Shown: piece after piece, positions 11,164 through 23,220 of the stretch
How the letters are laid out: every line of letters starts with the position of its first letter
Numbering within the stretch: the stretch's first letter is position 1
DNA from: Bryoerythrophyllum caledonicum
Lineage: Eukaryota > Streptophyta > Bryopsida > Pottiales > Pottiaceae
Assembly (NCBI GenBank): GCA_963971425.1
Contig: OZ020524.1
Span: forward strand, 4,311,773-4,375,772
Length of the DNA stretch: 64,000 nucleotides
Reading direction: 5' to 3'
Notes under the pieces: generated by a model
What the model was told of the DNA's origin: nothing
Database searches by the model: none
What the model saw: the letters and a program-made list of their open reading frames with translations, nothing else
Translations under genes and position numbers: made by a program

Positions 11164-13358
11164 AGGCACGGAGGGTTTCTTGGCCCCGCGGTTGGGCTCT
11201 TGGACGGGGCTAGAAGCAACCCACGCCAGTCCACCACCGCGGTGGCCGTCCCTTGTCGCAACATGCCGCCCAGCGTAGGGATTCTAAATTATTGATTTAA
11301 ATATTTGTTTTAAATTATCTTATGGAAACCACCGCCGCAGCTACTTAGGTATCGCCACATGTACACATGCGATTGGCCTTTCAGTCCAGGATAATTAGGC
11401 GTGCGCCCGTCATATCTGTCAGATATGGTGATTGAGCACCAGTTCGGGGCTAACGCTCGGAACGGGATGGCGGGTCTGATTCCGGCGATGGAGCAACGAG
11501 ACTCCTTACAAGACAGAACAGAATATTTTTCCGCGGCTCAGTGCCTCGGTAGAGATGCTTTAACATATGCTACTAAGTATAGTGGCGGTTTGAGGTATGT
11601 ACTACATAGCCCTCTCCTTGAAACTAGATCTAGATCATTCAGTCATGGAAATCTACGGCTCTTGGTGCATGTCAGTGATAGGAGAAGGTTATCACTCTTG
11701 AACCTTTGTCCTTGTGCCATGTACTTGCCAATCTCCTTGTGCCATGTGGCAATGACAGGAGAGGGTTATGAAGATGAGGCCCACTTTATGCCGTTGACTT
11801 AGCACAAGGTAGAACATGAATTCATAAAGTTATGCGGTGTGTGGTTAGAAAATATGACATTATCTTGAGTCAAAGTATGCTGATCATAAATGTGCAGGGA
11901 AAAAAAAAAACCATGTTGGACTCTTCAAATGCATGTATTTTACAATCCATTCGGTTAAAATTTTACAAAAAAAAATTAGGGTCTCCTTGTTGTAGTGAAC
12001 TTAAAGATCCTACGACTGAAAATAATTATAAAATATTAAATTTAGTCTTGCAACATCTCATCTTCGCCCTTTAGGGGTGAAAAATAATGAATATGTTTTT
12101 CCCCCTATTGAAGCATTTTGAAGGTGCCTATACAACAAGGTCTCAAGATCCTTGAACATGGAATATATATATATATATATATATACGTATATATTTTTTA
12201 ATTTATTGATTTATTTTAAATTTATTCATCTATACAATGGCAAGCATTAATAGTTGTACTAGAGGAGCTTTTTTAAAAATCAACTACCAAATCTACATGA
12301 ACTCTCATAAAATAGCAAGAACACAATCACAAGAACTTAGTTTGGCAACAAGCATAAAGCCCAAAGTTTTTAATGAAAATATGAACTAGAAAAACACACA
12401 TTAACCCCTTTAGGCTAAAGGACCAAAGTCCCCTCGGGGACATTTTGAAATTGGATAAGGTACTACGTTCTCAATTCTAGGCATTATTTTCTGAGATTTT
12501 TATTGAATGGACAACTTTTGATTAGCTTTGCGTAGACACAAATTTCGTAGAACTCCAACTTACGGTTCAAAAGTTACAATTTATTTTCACTTACATATAC
12601 AAATAGTGCAGCACTTTAGTGTGACATATCACAAATACTGTCACAAAACTTTAATAGCTTCTAAATTCAATAGAAATTCGAGTTTTTGTCCATTTAAAAG
12701 AAAGAAAACGTCCTCTTGGAAAGAAAATTGAAATATTTGCATCTACTGTACGGATTTATGAATTTCAAAAATTTGAGATGGATATGATATGTGCAAAATA
12801 TAAAGTGTATTGCTGATTCTCAGCACATAGTTGCATTGCAAGATCTTTTAGGACATCTTCTACACCTCTTCTACTTCTAAAATTTGGTGCACATGTGCCT
12901 AACATGATCTTTTTCTTATTAACATAATAAATTCATGGCCGGTAGTGCAAAAAGTTGCCATAGAAGGTGGTCGAAGTTTGTTGAAGGTGTTTAGTATGAC
13001 CTCAAAAAGAGATTATGGCACACTTCAAAGGTTGATATCTTTCAATCCGTGCGGTCAAACTTACCAAAATTTTCATCACACACTCTCATACAACTCTAGT
13101 ACAAGATCCTATGGTTAAATTTTGAGAAAAAACATTTTGTATCATTTCGTGTAGAATGCGCCAAAAATGGCAGTATTGGAGTGATTTTGAGGAGAAAATG
13201 TCTTCGTCCTTTAGGAGTTAATTCAAATGTGCAATAAGCCTCCACGATTCTTTATGCTCAAGCTGGTTTATATTGCAAATCAACTATAGAAAAGAAGACT
13301 ATTTGATTACAAAACACCTCCTCAACTCAATGAAGCAACTCATAAGCACTCACAAACA
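11164..13358. other. Gene-poor repeat-rich region
   Basis: No supported gene. An (AT)n stretch sits at about 12163-12185. From about 12400 to 13220 the sequence resembles pieces at 44980-45310 and 57300-57670: text about 'contacting' a short gene-free repeat is limited to shared stretches such as the CCTTTAGG-(A/G)-GTT motif and the segment with TACACCTCTTCTAC. It is a member of a dispersed family whose class I cannot name. Confidence 0.5.
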
Positions 13359-13858
13359 CTACCACCGTGTGTAGCCACTTCTTGCTTGGTAGACCTCAAG
13401 AGCTCTTTGGAGCATAGAGAGTATCAACTTCCCAACAACATCAAGTTCTATATTGTATCAAATTTCTTGGATCTTCTCCCAGGAGTCACTTTTACGAAAG
13501 GATTTCCACTTAGACCTTCTCAGACCACAATCTACTTCATTCCAAAGATGTTCTACTAGATTGAGGTTAGGTGATTCTAGAGGGTGTCTAAAGATGAGAA
13601 ATTTTTGAACACGCAACCAATCTACAATACAATGCTCAGAGTGTTTTGGGTCATTTTCATGTTGGAAATAACCTGATCATCTTCTAAACCTTGCATTTGT
13701 ATAGTGCCCATACGTTCTATTTTTATAATGTTGCGGTATATGTATTTATCCATCTTCCCTTCAACCGCATGAAACTTCACAACTCCTTCCCAACTCATAC
13801 AACCCCAAACCATTATGCTTCCTCCCCCACATTTGATTGTAAATTGCACATGTTGGTT
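13359..13858 (-). pseudogene. Tc1/mariner transposase, C-terminal half (broken)
   Basis: Reading from 13858 downward, the frame has GGGSIMVWGCMSWEG, then after a shift FQHENDPKHS and then a segment ending VEHLW. These are the landmarks of the DDE catalytic domain of Tc1/mariner cut-and-paste transposases: the GG(S)xMVWG strand, the second-Asp DNDPKH motif, and the (S)PxLNxxEHLW motif. The usual Asp of SPDLN is Asn here. At least one frameshift and one in-frame stop are present, so the gene is dead. The N-terminal half is found in the same orientation near 18345-18845, about 4.5 kb upstream on the minus strand. Confidence 0.8.
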
Positions 13859-14172
13859 TAAAAGACGTTTGTAATCGTAAAAAGTTCTATAAATGAAGAT
13901 TCAAGAACACAACCCAAGAACCTTGTAGTAGGATTGTTCTTTTTAGGGAGAGTCGATTCGTCTAGCGTTTAATGACTAAGGTCACTTGATAAAGTTAAGA
14001 TTCTCTAATTTCTGTAAGGAGTTCTTTAGATTTTTATGTTATTGGGTTATCCTTGTATAAACAATCGCTCAATCTATGCTAATTTGTCATTAAATTCTAT
14101 AATTGTCACTGTAAATCTTAGAATTCTACGATTCCAAGGTAACAGTCATACATTCTATGGTGTAAGAAATAC
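13859..14172. other. Left flank of insertion inside the transposase
   Basis: AT-rich non-coding sequence between the transposase break and the left LTR of the LTR element. Together with 17531-18340 it probably forms an earlier insertion, about 1.1 kb without the LTR element. Its outer ends (GTTTGTAATCG here and GTTGTAGACGG on the other strand near 18345) look only weakly alike. Confidence 0.4.
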
Positions 14173-14674
14173 TGTTAAAGGGAGATTGACCTACAAACTC
14201 ACTTTCACATAAACCCTAGAAACCCTAGAAACCCTAATGAAACCCTGATTTGCTCAAAACTTCTCATAAAACCTCAAATCACGTCGGATTTTATTGGCTA
14301 GGTCATAGTTTTTACATGGCAAAGTCTTCTCAACTCAATGTGACCTCAAAACCTCTAAACTCCTCTAAACTCTAATTGTGTCTAAGCTCTAGCTCTAAGT
14401 TCCAAGTTGCAAGAGTGTGAGAGAGAGAGAGAGAGAGAGCTCCAAGCTCCCCCTCCATGTGCACCAAACCCTAATGGAAGTCATCTGGTGGATGAACACT
14501 GGGCTGGATGGAAATAATCCAGCTGCCCAAGTTCATCCAACTGGCGGATGAAACTGGTCAGGACGGAAATCATCCGCCTGGCCTGGTTCATCTACTGGAG
14601 AGCCCAAAAACTCAACCGGCTTCAAAAAGAAAAATACTACCTCGGGTCCGCTAATCCTGGTTCTCCGCTTAACA
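14173..14674 (-). repeat. Left LTR (3' LTR in sense)
   Basis: A 502-bp copy ending CTTAACA, followed at once by the pyrimidine run TTATCCCTCTTCT, the complement of a polypurine tract. It contains a short (GA)n run near 14420 that is shorter in the other LTR. Confidence 0.85.
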
Positions 14675-15619
14675 TTATCCCTCTTCTAAACTATATCGGT
14701 CCTCCGATGTTTGTTTGTTTTTTGTTTTTTTGTTTTTGTTTTTTTTGTTTTTTTTTTAAAATTAATTTTTCGGTTGAAGGTCATCTATGACTCCTTGTCG
14801 TGTTGCCTTCGAGTATGCCCCCAGCGTGTTTTCTCACCAGCTGCTCCAATTATCAAGCCATCTCCGTGGCCGGGTAAAGATCATGGATCTCCTCGTCCTC
14901 CGTCTCTCCTCAGTCCGTCCGGGTGCCGATACCCTGTCCAAGTCCCAAAATCTCCGCCTTGACACCAACTTCCAAGCTTCACCTCGGAGCTAATATGTGG
15001 TCTGCCCATGACCGTGTAAACCTCCAATTTTTCCGGCCGCAGTACTAGCCGAGTTGTACGTGGTTGCTGGAATTGACTCCCCACATCTCCTAGACCTCCT
15101 CCTCCCTGGTCACCATCCATGCTGAGTGAATTGTCTTCTGCTTCCGGTGACTGACTTCCGGTATTGGCCTAGTCGTGTTGTCTTGCCAGCACTTCAGTAT
15201 CCGGTCTTCCATGGGTGCCCGAGTAGTGATCGGGGATCTCCTTTGTCCTCCGTCCTTCCTGTGGTCCTCCCTTTCCGGGTGTCGATATACTGCCCTGGTC
15301 ATGCAATCCTACCAACCTTCCATTGTCTTTCCTCTTTTCCGGTTAGCAGTGCATTCCTCTAGTCTAGGCGCTGCCTAGTGAGTAGTGTCCGCATACTGTA
15401 GCTGGAATTTTCCTTTGCAATTTTTACCTACTAACATATTATTTTTTTATTTTTATTTTTTATTTTTTTCCTTCCCCTTTGTATTTCCTTTTTAATTTTT
15501 AGTTTTTAACTTGAAAGACTTGTTTCCGGAAACTTACCTGGTCTAGGTGCACCATCCCTCTTTTGGAGTGGAACACTCCTCTGGTCCGGGTGGTACGCCG
15601 GTGTTGACTGCTGCTGGAA

Positions 15620-16250
15620 GACTGTCGGGTCTGCAGTGTTCACCTAACGTGTTTGGGTTTCCGGTTTGGAATCTCCGGGTTGAGTTGGAGCTCCAAGGCC
15701 TCCGGCCTTCGGTTGTCGCCGGAACTGATTGGAAGTCCGGGTTAGGACTCCAGGTTGTCCGCTGTTGGAAGGCTGCCGGGTCTTCGGGTGTCATTGCAAA
15801 AGATCGGATGTCCGAGTTGAGACTCCGGGTTGGCGGTAGCTGGAAGGTCTCCAGGTCTCTGGGTGTCACTAGAAGTGCTCGGATGTCCGGGTTGGGACTC
15901 CGGGCTGGCTGCAATTGGAAGCCTCTAGGTCTCCGGGTGTCACTAGAAGTGATCAAATGGTCGGATTAGAACTCCAGGCTGGCTGTAGTTGGAAGCCTCC
16001 GGGTCTCGACCCTCCGCGTGTCACCGGAAGTGCTCGAATGTCCGCGTTGAGACTCCGGGCTGGTTGTAGATGGAAGCCTCCGGGTCGCCGGGTGTCACGA
16101 GAAGTGATCGGATGGCCGGGTTGGGACTCCGAGCCGGCTGCAGCGGGAAGCCTCCGGGTCTCCGGGTGTCACTAGAAGTGATCAGATGGTCGGGTTGGAA
16201 CTCCGGGTTGGCTGCAATTGGAAGCTTCCGGGTCTTGACTTCAGCCAAAA
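15620..16250. repeat. GC-rich minisatellite, period about 75 bp
   Basis: Seven to eight diverged units, recognisable by GGTGTCAC at about 15862, 15937, 16091 and 16166 and by the CTCCGGG(C/T)TGGCTG block. The period is a multiple of three, and the minus strand (the element's sense strand) stays open through 15543-15956 and 16021-16248, giving 25-residue repeats with RSxNPDIRS-like cores rich in Pro, Ser and Thr. It may be the remnant of a repetitive coding region or a structural RNA block. Confidence 0.75.
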
Positions 16251-16254
16251 CTAC

Positions 16255-16560
16255 CTCAAAAATGACCTCTAAAAATGTCTCTTACAGGGCCTCTAAATCG
16301 GCTTCTAAACAGCCTCCAAAACTACCTCGAAAATTGCCTTAAGACAGCCTCAAAAACGGCCTAAAACGGTCTCTAAAACGGCCTCTAAAAAGTGCCTCTG
16401 AAAGAGCCCCTAAAATTGCCTCTAAAACAGCTGCTAAATGTCTAGAGAAGTTCGCTAAACGTCTAGAAAAGTTCGCTAAACGTTAAGAATGTTCCGCTAA
16501 ATGTCTAGAAAAGTTCGCTAAACGTCAAAAAAGTTCCACTAAACGTCTACACCAATTACG
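16255..16560. repeat. Two short-period arrays
   Basis: First come degenerate units around GGCCTCTAAAA (about 15 bp). From 16440 units of about 20 bp follow, like AAGTTCGCTAAACGTCTAGA. Both lie in the interior of the LTR element, downstream of the 75-bp array on the plus strand. Confidence 0.7.
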
Positions 16561-17030
16561 AAGGTGTGATCGGGAGCAAAAAAATTAAAATCAAAATTTC
16601 GAAATAGAAAGGGGGAACACTTCCCTGGAGATGTGGTGGTTGCCGCCGACCTTTGCCGACTCCCTATGAGCTATTGCCCGGGTTGCTCCAACTCCTCGTT
16701 ACCGCCGCCTTGTGCTCCTGGGCATCGTGGACGGGCTGGACTATTGCCGGGACTCGTCCGGGACTGCTGGCTGCCCTCTCCAAGACGTCCAGAAACCCTA
16801 ATTTCGCATTTTCTTCAAAAAAATACAAATGTTGGGATTTTACAAAAACCCACTAAAACCTAGTAGTGCATTGTGTAGAGAAGCACTATAAAACTTCCAT
16901 GCAACTCAAAAACCTTCAAAAATTTTGAAAAACAAGCCTCAAAATCCTAGATCTAGATCTCCAAGCTTCAAACCCTAGTTGCCTCCTTGTAGCAAGAGCC
17001 ACATGATTCGAACTTGTGCATGGTCGCCAA

Positions 17031-17530
17031 TGTTAAAGCGAGATTGACCTACAAACTCACTTTCACATAAACCCTAGAAATCCTAGAAACCCTACGAAAC
17101 CCTGATTTGCTCAAAACTTCTCATAAAACCTCAAATCACGTCGGATTTTATTGGCTAGGTCATAGTTTTTACATGGCAAAGTCTTCTCAACTCAATGTGA
17201 CCTCAAAACCTCTAAACTCCTCTAAACTCTAATTGTGTCTAAGCTCTAGCTCTAAGTTCCAAGTTGCAAGAGTGTGAGAGTGTGAGAGATAGAGAGCTCC
17301 AAGCTCCCCCTCCATGTGCACCAAACCCTAATGGAAGTCATCTGGTGGATGAACACTGGGCTGGATGGAAATAATCCAGCTGCCCAAGTTCATCCAACTG
17401 GCGGATGAAACTGGTCAGGACGGAAATCATCCACCTGGCCAGGTTCATCCACTGGAGAGCCCAAAAACTCAACCGGCTTCAAAAAAAAAATACTACCCCG
17501 GGTCCGCTAATCCTGGTTCTCCGCTTAACA
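17031..17530 (-). repeat. Right LTR (5' LTR in sense)
   Basis: A 500-bp repeat matching 14173-14674. Directly outside its inner end (below 17031) the minus strand reads TTGGCGACCATGCAC and then GTTCGAATC. This starts one base after the LTR with TGG and looks like the complement of a tRNA 3' end including the T-arm, so it is a candidate primer-binding site. Confidence 0.83.
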
Positions 17531-18344
17531 AATATTTATCAGCCTACGGAGTCCACCATCTTCAATTTCTAAATCCCACTCCCAATATCGTTGTATGACT
17601 CCACACCATCATATAATTTTAGGTTTGCCTCACCACACTCGAAGCGACTAAGGATTGCTCCTACAACGACCACATGTACGTGTAGATAGTATCCTATGAC
17701 AATTGCTCAGAGCTCTCTATGATGCTACAATTCCTACAGTCTTTACACCGACTGTGTTTACACTATTATTATCTGTAGAACAAATCAACTTTTATTCTAC
17801 TTAAATGATTTTTAAATTTAGGTCATAGGATCACAATCCGTGAATCATTCCTATCAACCTACATACTACGGCATTATACCACTGTAATAAATCATGGTCC
17901 TCACAACAATTCGTTGTTTACACTTAAATTGCAAGACTTGCTTTACAATTAAATTCCTTCTTTACGATATAATTTTACCTTGAATTCTACAGCCAATTTC
18001 ACTCTTCTTTTAAGTGCAAATCACTTAGGATCATCCAGTCTTAACATGCTAGCTTTCTCTTAGGCTAGGACTCACACACTCTTACGCTCGAATTCTAAAC
18101 ATTGTGTGTGGCGCAGGAAATGGCTGATTTTCCTGACTATATAGTTCTACAGTTAAAAGACAGTTTTTCTACAGTTGTAACTTCTATTATAGAATTAAAA
18201 CCTTTTGTGTAGACCAATGTCTTTTCAAATCTCTAATCCTTTAAGGGTTGCAACTTCTTTTTACTCTAACTATTCATACTTCCACATCTTTTAAAACATT
18301 TCTGTAGATTAATTTCACTAAAATTTAGAAACCGTAAGTAAAAA
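17531..18344. other. Right flank of insertion inside the transposase
   Basis: AT-rich sequence with many CTACAGT and CTGTAGA words and no coding signal. It continues from the LTR element to the point where transposase sequence resumes near 18345-18355. It is probably the other part of the insertion that holds 13859-14172. Confidence 0.4.
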
Positions 18345-18845
18345 CTAAAAATTCCGTCTACAACATTCTCTACTCTTTCTCCAATATAATTGATGCCCAA
18401 CTGAACCAAAAACATTGAATTTAGACTCGTGAGAAAAAATGCCATGAGCTCGGAACTCCCAATCTGCGTACTTGCAATTCTTTGCCAACTAGAATCGACG
18501 TGCTCGATGTCTCTTTGTCAAAAGTGGCTTCTTGGTCTTCACACATGCTCTCAACCCCTGCCTCCAAATACTCCTTTTGTTTGTACCATCACTCAATTGC
18601 ATGTCCTCGAATCATTACGCTCTTCCTAAAGCTCCCATAGTACTAGTATTTTGATCATTTAACCTCCTCATTATGTCATGGTCACCACGTTCATCAAAAC
18701 TTCCAGGTCTACCAGATAAAGTTTTGCCTTTGAGACTCCCTCTTGCACAAAACCTTTGCACTATATTAAAACAAGTGCTTTGAGGAAGGTCCAAAAGTGC
18801 AGAAATCTTGCAAAATGAGTTGCCTCGCTCATCCATCTCAAGAAC
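18345..18845 (-). pseudogene. Tc1/mariner transposase, N-terminal half (broken)
   Basis: The clear frame, 18615-18836 on minus, has a helix-turn-helix region (KISALLDLPQSTCFNIVQRF) followed by a basic linker with SGRPGS. This is the usual DNA-binding part of Tc1-type transposases. After frame changes, LLTKRHRARR and ESKFNVFGS appear near 18500-18370, marking the start of the catalytic domain; the expected first Asp before ESKFN is His. The gene then stops at the insertion and continues at 13858. Confidence 0.78.
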
Positions 18846-19954
18846 CGCCCTACGCTAATTTTCACACCATCTGAGAGCTATAGTGAATCACCAAAGGACT
18901 CTCCAAATCTTACCAAGAAAAATCCAAAACTAAAAGCCTTACAAGTGCATTAATTCTGTATTGAAAAGCTTGTGGTGTGCACAACCTGTGTGCATATTAA
19001 GTTGTACTAACTTCTTCATGATTTCTGCATATATAATCTCTACAAGTGGCATATTTTGAGGGAGTCAATGTTAGTTAGGTGCCATGCGGTGTAGTACTTA
19101 AAGCTAGCCCAAAAAAACTCTTATCAATCCACCAACTACGCTACAGTCTACACAGATTGAAAAGTTGCTTCGCTGTCCAAAAATTTATGTTTGCCACTAT
19201 ATATATACATGCATCTACTAACCCATTGTCCCCAATGGACTATGTAAGTTTAGGTGATTTAATCAAAACTATAAAACTAAAAAATAAAAATAACGAAAGT
19301 AAATTCCAAGTGTTGCCGCCTCCAATGGCGGGTATCACCTAGGTATCACATGATACCCGTATGCCTTTTATTGAATTTGGATAGAGAAAAGAGATGTGTG
19401 TGTTTGTGAAAATGTAGTATTTGATTAAAACAACGTTATTAGGAAGGTCAACATTTACAACACAATTTTGGATAGTCTTTAAGATACAAATTATCATCAA
19501 TGAATTTGACCAAATCGTTTTCCGTGTATATGAAATACTACATAACATGTGGCTTTGTATTTGAATGTATTTGATGTATTTGGCAACATTATTCAAGGTA
19601 TTCCAAGAGTTTTACAACTCCAATGATAATTTGTTTATTGAAAATGTGTGTGCACTTATGATATTAGAAATTTACAATCCAATTTCTCATGGATATCATG
19701 CAAATTAAGATTCAACACATTCAAAGATCAAAAAGTGGTTGCGGAATCACCAATAGATTAACTCTACCACACATATTGAACATAAAGGAAGCACCTTATA
19801 GTATGGTAGTACTTTGACCCTTAAATGTCATTAAGAAACCATACATACATGCATGTATTTTTCTTTGTAGATTACAAAAACGTATTGGAGTTTAGCAAGA
19901 CCTTTGGATTAAAGATTTTTCAACACACATCTTTCATTTGGTGGTCATTTCAAT
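18720..19954. repeat. Dispersed repeat R1, left part
   Basis: Matches 54130-55530 along its length, with the same order of landmarks (a transposase 5' part, GGTGTAGTACTTAAAGCTAGCCC, GGCGGG-ATCACCTAGGTATCACATGAT, CATCTTTCATTTGGTGGTCATT). It breaks off at 19954, where the Copia element begins, and resumes at 42181. The short AT run near 19200 is about 130 bp long in the other copy. No gene is supported in it. Confidence 0.8.
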
Positions 19955-19959
19955 ATTTG

Positions 19960-20442
19960 CATTGAGCTTCAAAAAAAAAAAAATGATTTCACAAGCAAAT
20001 GAAATACACACAATATTACAAACAATGCTTGGAGTGAGATATTGCCTTCTTTCGAAGGCCTTTTCATATACTTCCATTTAGCGGCATCTCATACATCTTG
20101 CAAGCCGCATCTCATACATCTTGCAAGCGGCTTTTCAAGCATCTTACAAGTGCGTTTTAAAATATCTTACAAGTGCGTTTTAAAATATCTTGCAAGTGGC
20201 TTCTGAAGCAACTTGCAAGTCCCCCCTTGCCAACTCATGGGCCACATGACCACCCACTAATCCTTGCTTATCCCATGCAAGACATATGGATTGGTCCTAC
20301 CTCTTTGACCTTAGGTCATGTATGTACCTCTCAAATTCCTTTCACCTCTTCCCTTTTTCTCCCCATTAACATGTCCCTCTAAATATACCTCAATGACTAT
20401 TTACAATGCCTTAATAATTATGAGCAACTTTTAACTTTAACA
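19960..20442 (-). repeat. Copia left LTR (3' LTR in sense)
   Basis: About 483 bp. In sense it begins TGTTAAAGTTAAAAGTTG at 20442. It holds an internal duplication of a segment around ATCTTGCAAG-CGGC (20090-20215) that the right LTR lacks in part. The sequence directly outside, 20443-20452, reads AAAGTGGAAG on minus and is the polypurine tract. Confidence 0.85.
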
Positions 20443-20452
20443 CTTCCACTTT

Positions 20453-21053
20453 GCAAGTAGTTACTATCTTGCAATCCCATCCCCGTAGCTAACCTTTGGT
20501 GTTGCTCTCTCGCGAATGCCTTCGTCAACACATTGGCCACCATGTCTTCCGCTAGGCTATACTTCGAGCTAATCTCGCCACTCTCCAACTTCTCGCAAAT
20601 GAAATGATGTTGCACATCAATGTGTTTTATGCGTGAGTGGTGTGTGGGGTTCTTTGCAAGGGCTACGCATCGTTGGTTGTTGCACATGATGGTCGTTGCT
20701 CATTCTCGAACAAACCCCATGTCCGCCAAGAGCTTGCGAAGCCAAATGGCCTCCTTCATACTTTGACAAGTTGCCATGTATTCCGCCTTCATTTTGGACA
20801 AGGAAATGGTCGGTTGCCTCCTCCAAGTCCACAAGATGGCACCATCTTCAACAAAAAACACATATTGTGTCGTTGAACGACGCTTGTTTGCATCTCCAAC
20901 CCAATCCGCATCGCAATAGCCCCTCAAAGCAATGTCTTTACCACCAAGGCACAATTTGAGGTCTATAATACCTTGCATGTACCGCATGATGTCCTTCACA
21001 ACACTCCAATGAATTTGACTAGCCCTAGACATGAATTGGCTCACCATGCTCAC
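20453..21053 (-). pseudogene. Copia RNase H and polyprotein C-terminus
   Basis: Frames 20700-21053 and 20418-20687 on minus show YCDADWVGD, then LSKMKAEYMA, then the CDNQ-like MCNNQRCVALAKNP and the HIDVQHHF segment: the standard order of Copia RNase H ending near the LTR. The frame breaks between the two parts. Confidence 0.88.
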
Positions 21054-21890
21054 CGCAATGCAAGGTCAGATCGTGTGCCTACCATGCCATACATCAATGA
21101 CCCAACTCCACTATTATATGGCACGCCTTCCATCTCACCTTGAATCGCCTCAAAGTCTTTCTCCAAAAGCTTCAACAACTTGACATTTACATAAAGAGGG
21201 GTACCAATGGGCTTGCACTCCTCCATATTGAAGCGCTTGAGCACCTCCTCAACGTACTTCTTTTAGCTCGTGGTGATGATGTGTGCCTTGCGGTCTCTCA
21301 CAATTCCACACCAAGACAATACTTCAACTCAAAAGAAATCGCTCATCTCAAACTCCGTGTTCAGCTTACATTTGAGCCACGCCAACAAAGCCAAAAAGCT
21401 AGCCAAGATGACCAAGTCATCCACATAGATGAGGACTATCAACAAGTACTCACTCATTTTCTTGATGTACAAGGAATGGTCTACTTGACTCCTTGTAAAA
21501 CCTTCCATGGTGAAAAAAACATCGATGCGTTTGTATCATGCTCTAGATGATTGCTTGAGTTGATGCAATGACTTCTTGAGCTTGCACACAAGATGGTTGA
21601 AGTCTTCTTGTACACAACTTTGCGGTTGGTCCATGAAATGTCCTCCTCCAAGTCACCGTTCAAGAATGTGGTCTTCACATCCATATGGTGGATTTCCAAG
21701 TCCAAGGCCGCTCCAAGTATAGGATTGCACCGAATGGTGGTAAACTTGGCAATGGGAGCGAACATCTCAAGAAGGTCCACTCTCGCAATTTACAAGTACC
21801 ATTTGGCAATTAATCTTGCCTTGTGGCACATCACTCGATTCGAAGCATCCTTCTTTGTATAAAACACCCACTTGCATCTAACGCTCTTGC
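21054..21890 (-). pseudogene. Copia reverse transcriptase (broken)
   Basis: The frame at 21481-21780 has FAPIAKFTTIR and HHMDVKTTFLNGDLEE, the conserved N-terminal palm motifs. Near 21400-21440 another frame reads IVLIYVDDLVIL with the catalytic YVDD. 21050-21244 has CKPIGTPL, the linker towards RNase H. Several frameshifts separate the parts. Confidence 0.88.
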
Positions 21891-21892
21891 AA

Positions 21893-23220
21893 TCATTTGG
21901 AAGAGGAGCCAACCCCCCTACAATTTGCCATGAGCAAGTCGTCCTCCTCTTGCATGGCCGACTCCCACTTGCTCCCATCTTCCAATTTCATAGCCTCACA
22001 CATATTTAAAAGATCCTCCAATGACGCCACATTGACACGCTCTATCTCATGTTGAGGCAAAATGTAGCTCTTCCACCATTCACCGAGCGGGCGACACTCT
22101 CTTCTTGGATGCCGCGGCTCTTGTAAGTTCCCCAAGTCCTCATCGCTTGGTAAAGGTGTTGATGAAGATGCTACATCTCCTTTTTTGGCATCCAATCTCT
22201 CTTCTTTCTTGATATCTCCATCGCAATCCTTCAGCGGTAGTGGTTTGAAAGATTCGTCCACCAAGGTAGGGGTTTCACTTCTCCCACTTGGACTCATCTC
22301 CAAAACATCACCAATACTAGTAGTATCTTCAATAAATACTACATCCCAACTCTTAATGATCTTCTTCGTCTCAATGCACATGAGTCGATATGCCTTAGTG
22401 TCCTCACAATAGCTAAGAAACAAACACTTTGTGCCTTTTGCATCAAACTTACTATTTTTTGTATCCGGCACCATGGCATATACAATGCATCCAAACACAT
22501 GCATATGCGCAATGCATGGCTTGCGGCCACTCCAAGCTTCTTGCGGTGTAATGGTAACGAGAGCCCCCATTAGACATTGATTGAGAATGAAGACCGCATT
22601 GACCACCGCTTCCGCCTAAAATTCAAGTTATATGCGTTGTGCATGGATCATGTTCCTCGCCATTTTCACTATGGTACGATTTGCACACTCATCGACTCCA
22701 TTTTCTTCCGGCGTGTAAGGTGTTGATGTGTGCCTCTCAATGCCATGCTTCTTCAAGAAACTTCGAAAGCCTTTGGATATGAACTCTCCACCGTTGTCCG
22801 ACCGAAATACCTTAATCTTGTGCTCTGATTGCTTCTCCGCAAGGGCCTTCTACTCCTTGAACTTCTCAAGGCATTCCACCTTTGTATTCAAGATGTACAT
22901 CCACACCTTCCTTAAAAATTCATCAATGAAGGTTACAAATACCTTGCACAACCTATGGAAGTGGTCCTCATTGGGCCGCACACATCCATATGCACAATTT
23001 CCAAAGGCTTTGATGCACGCGTCGCTCCATCATTTGGAAATAGTGCCCTATATTATTTGCCTTACACGCACCCTTCACAAAATGACATTGATAATTCATT
23101 TTGCCAAGAGTCATGTCATTTACCATGCTTTCAAGTAAATGCACACTTTTCACGTTCAAATGACCAAGTCGACGATGCCAAAGCTCCAATGCACCGCTCT
23201 TTGTTGATGATTGTGTCAAG
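21893..23220 (-). pseudogene. Copia integrase and C-terminal linker
   Basis: The 22968-23219 frame has LWHRRLGHLNVKSVHLL, the HH part of the HHCC zinc domain. 21893-22606 has HVFGCIVYAMVP and CLFLSYCEDTKAYRL, the conserved end of the Copia integrase region, then an acidic linker with the WWKSYILPQHE segment. The core between them is degraded. Confidence 0.87.

Larger units (their letters stand above)
14173..17530 (-). mobile_element. Non-autonomous LTR retrotransposon (LARD/TRIM-like)
   Basis: Two direct repeats of about 500 bp, 14173-14674 and 17031-17530, both start TGTTAAAG and end CTTAACA, so they have TG...CA ends and short inverted termini. They differ mainly by a few substitutions and a variable GA run. 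The flanks are AATAC (14168-14172) and AATAT (17531-17535), a one-mismatch 5-bp target duplication. A polypurine tract on the minus strand (14675-14687) and a TGG-starting candidate primer site next to 17030 place the sense strand on minus. The 2.36-kb interior has no gag or pol, only a 25-codon-period repeat and T-rich tracts. It therefore needs proteins from another element. It sits inside the insertion that split the Tc1/mariner gene. Confidence 0.82.

Noticed and set aside
11401-11802. 133-codon plus-strand frame
   Set aside because: Starts with an uncommon codon, shows no family signal and lies in repeat-rich sequence.
15620-16560. CRISPR-like array
   Set aside because: Units are diverged tandem repeats without spacers, in a plant LTR element.
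17000-17030. tRNA gene fragment beside the right LTR
   Set aside because: Only a 3'-end and T-arm resemblance is present, at the position expected for a primer-binding site.
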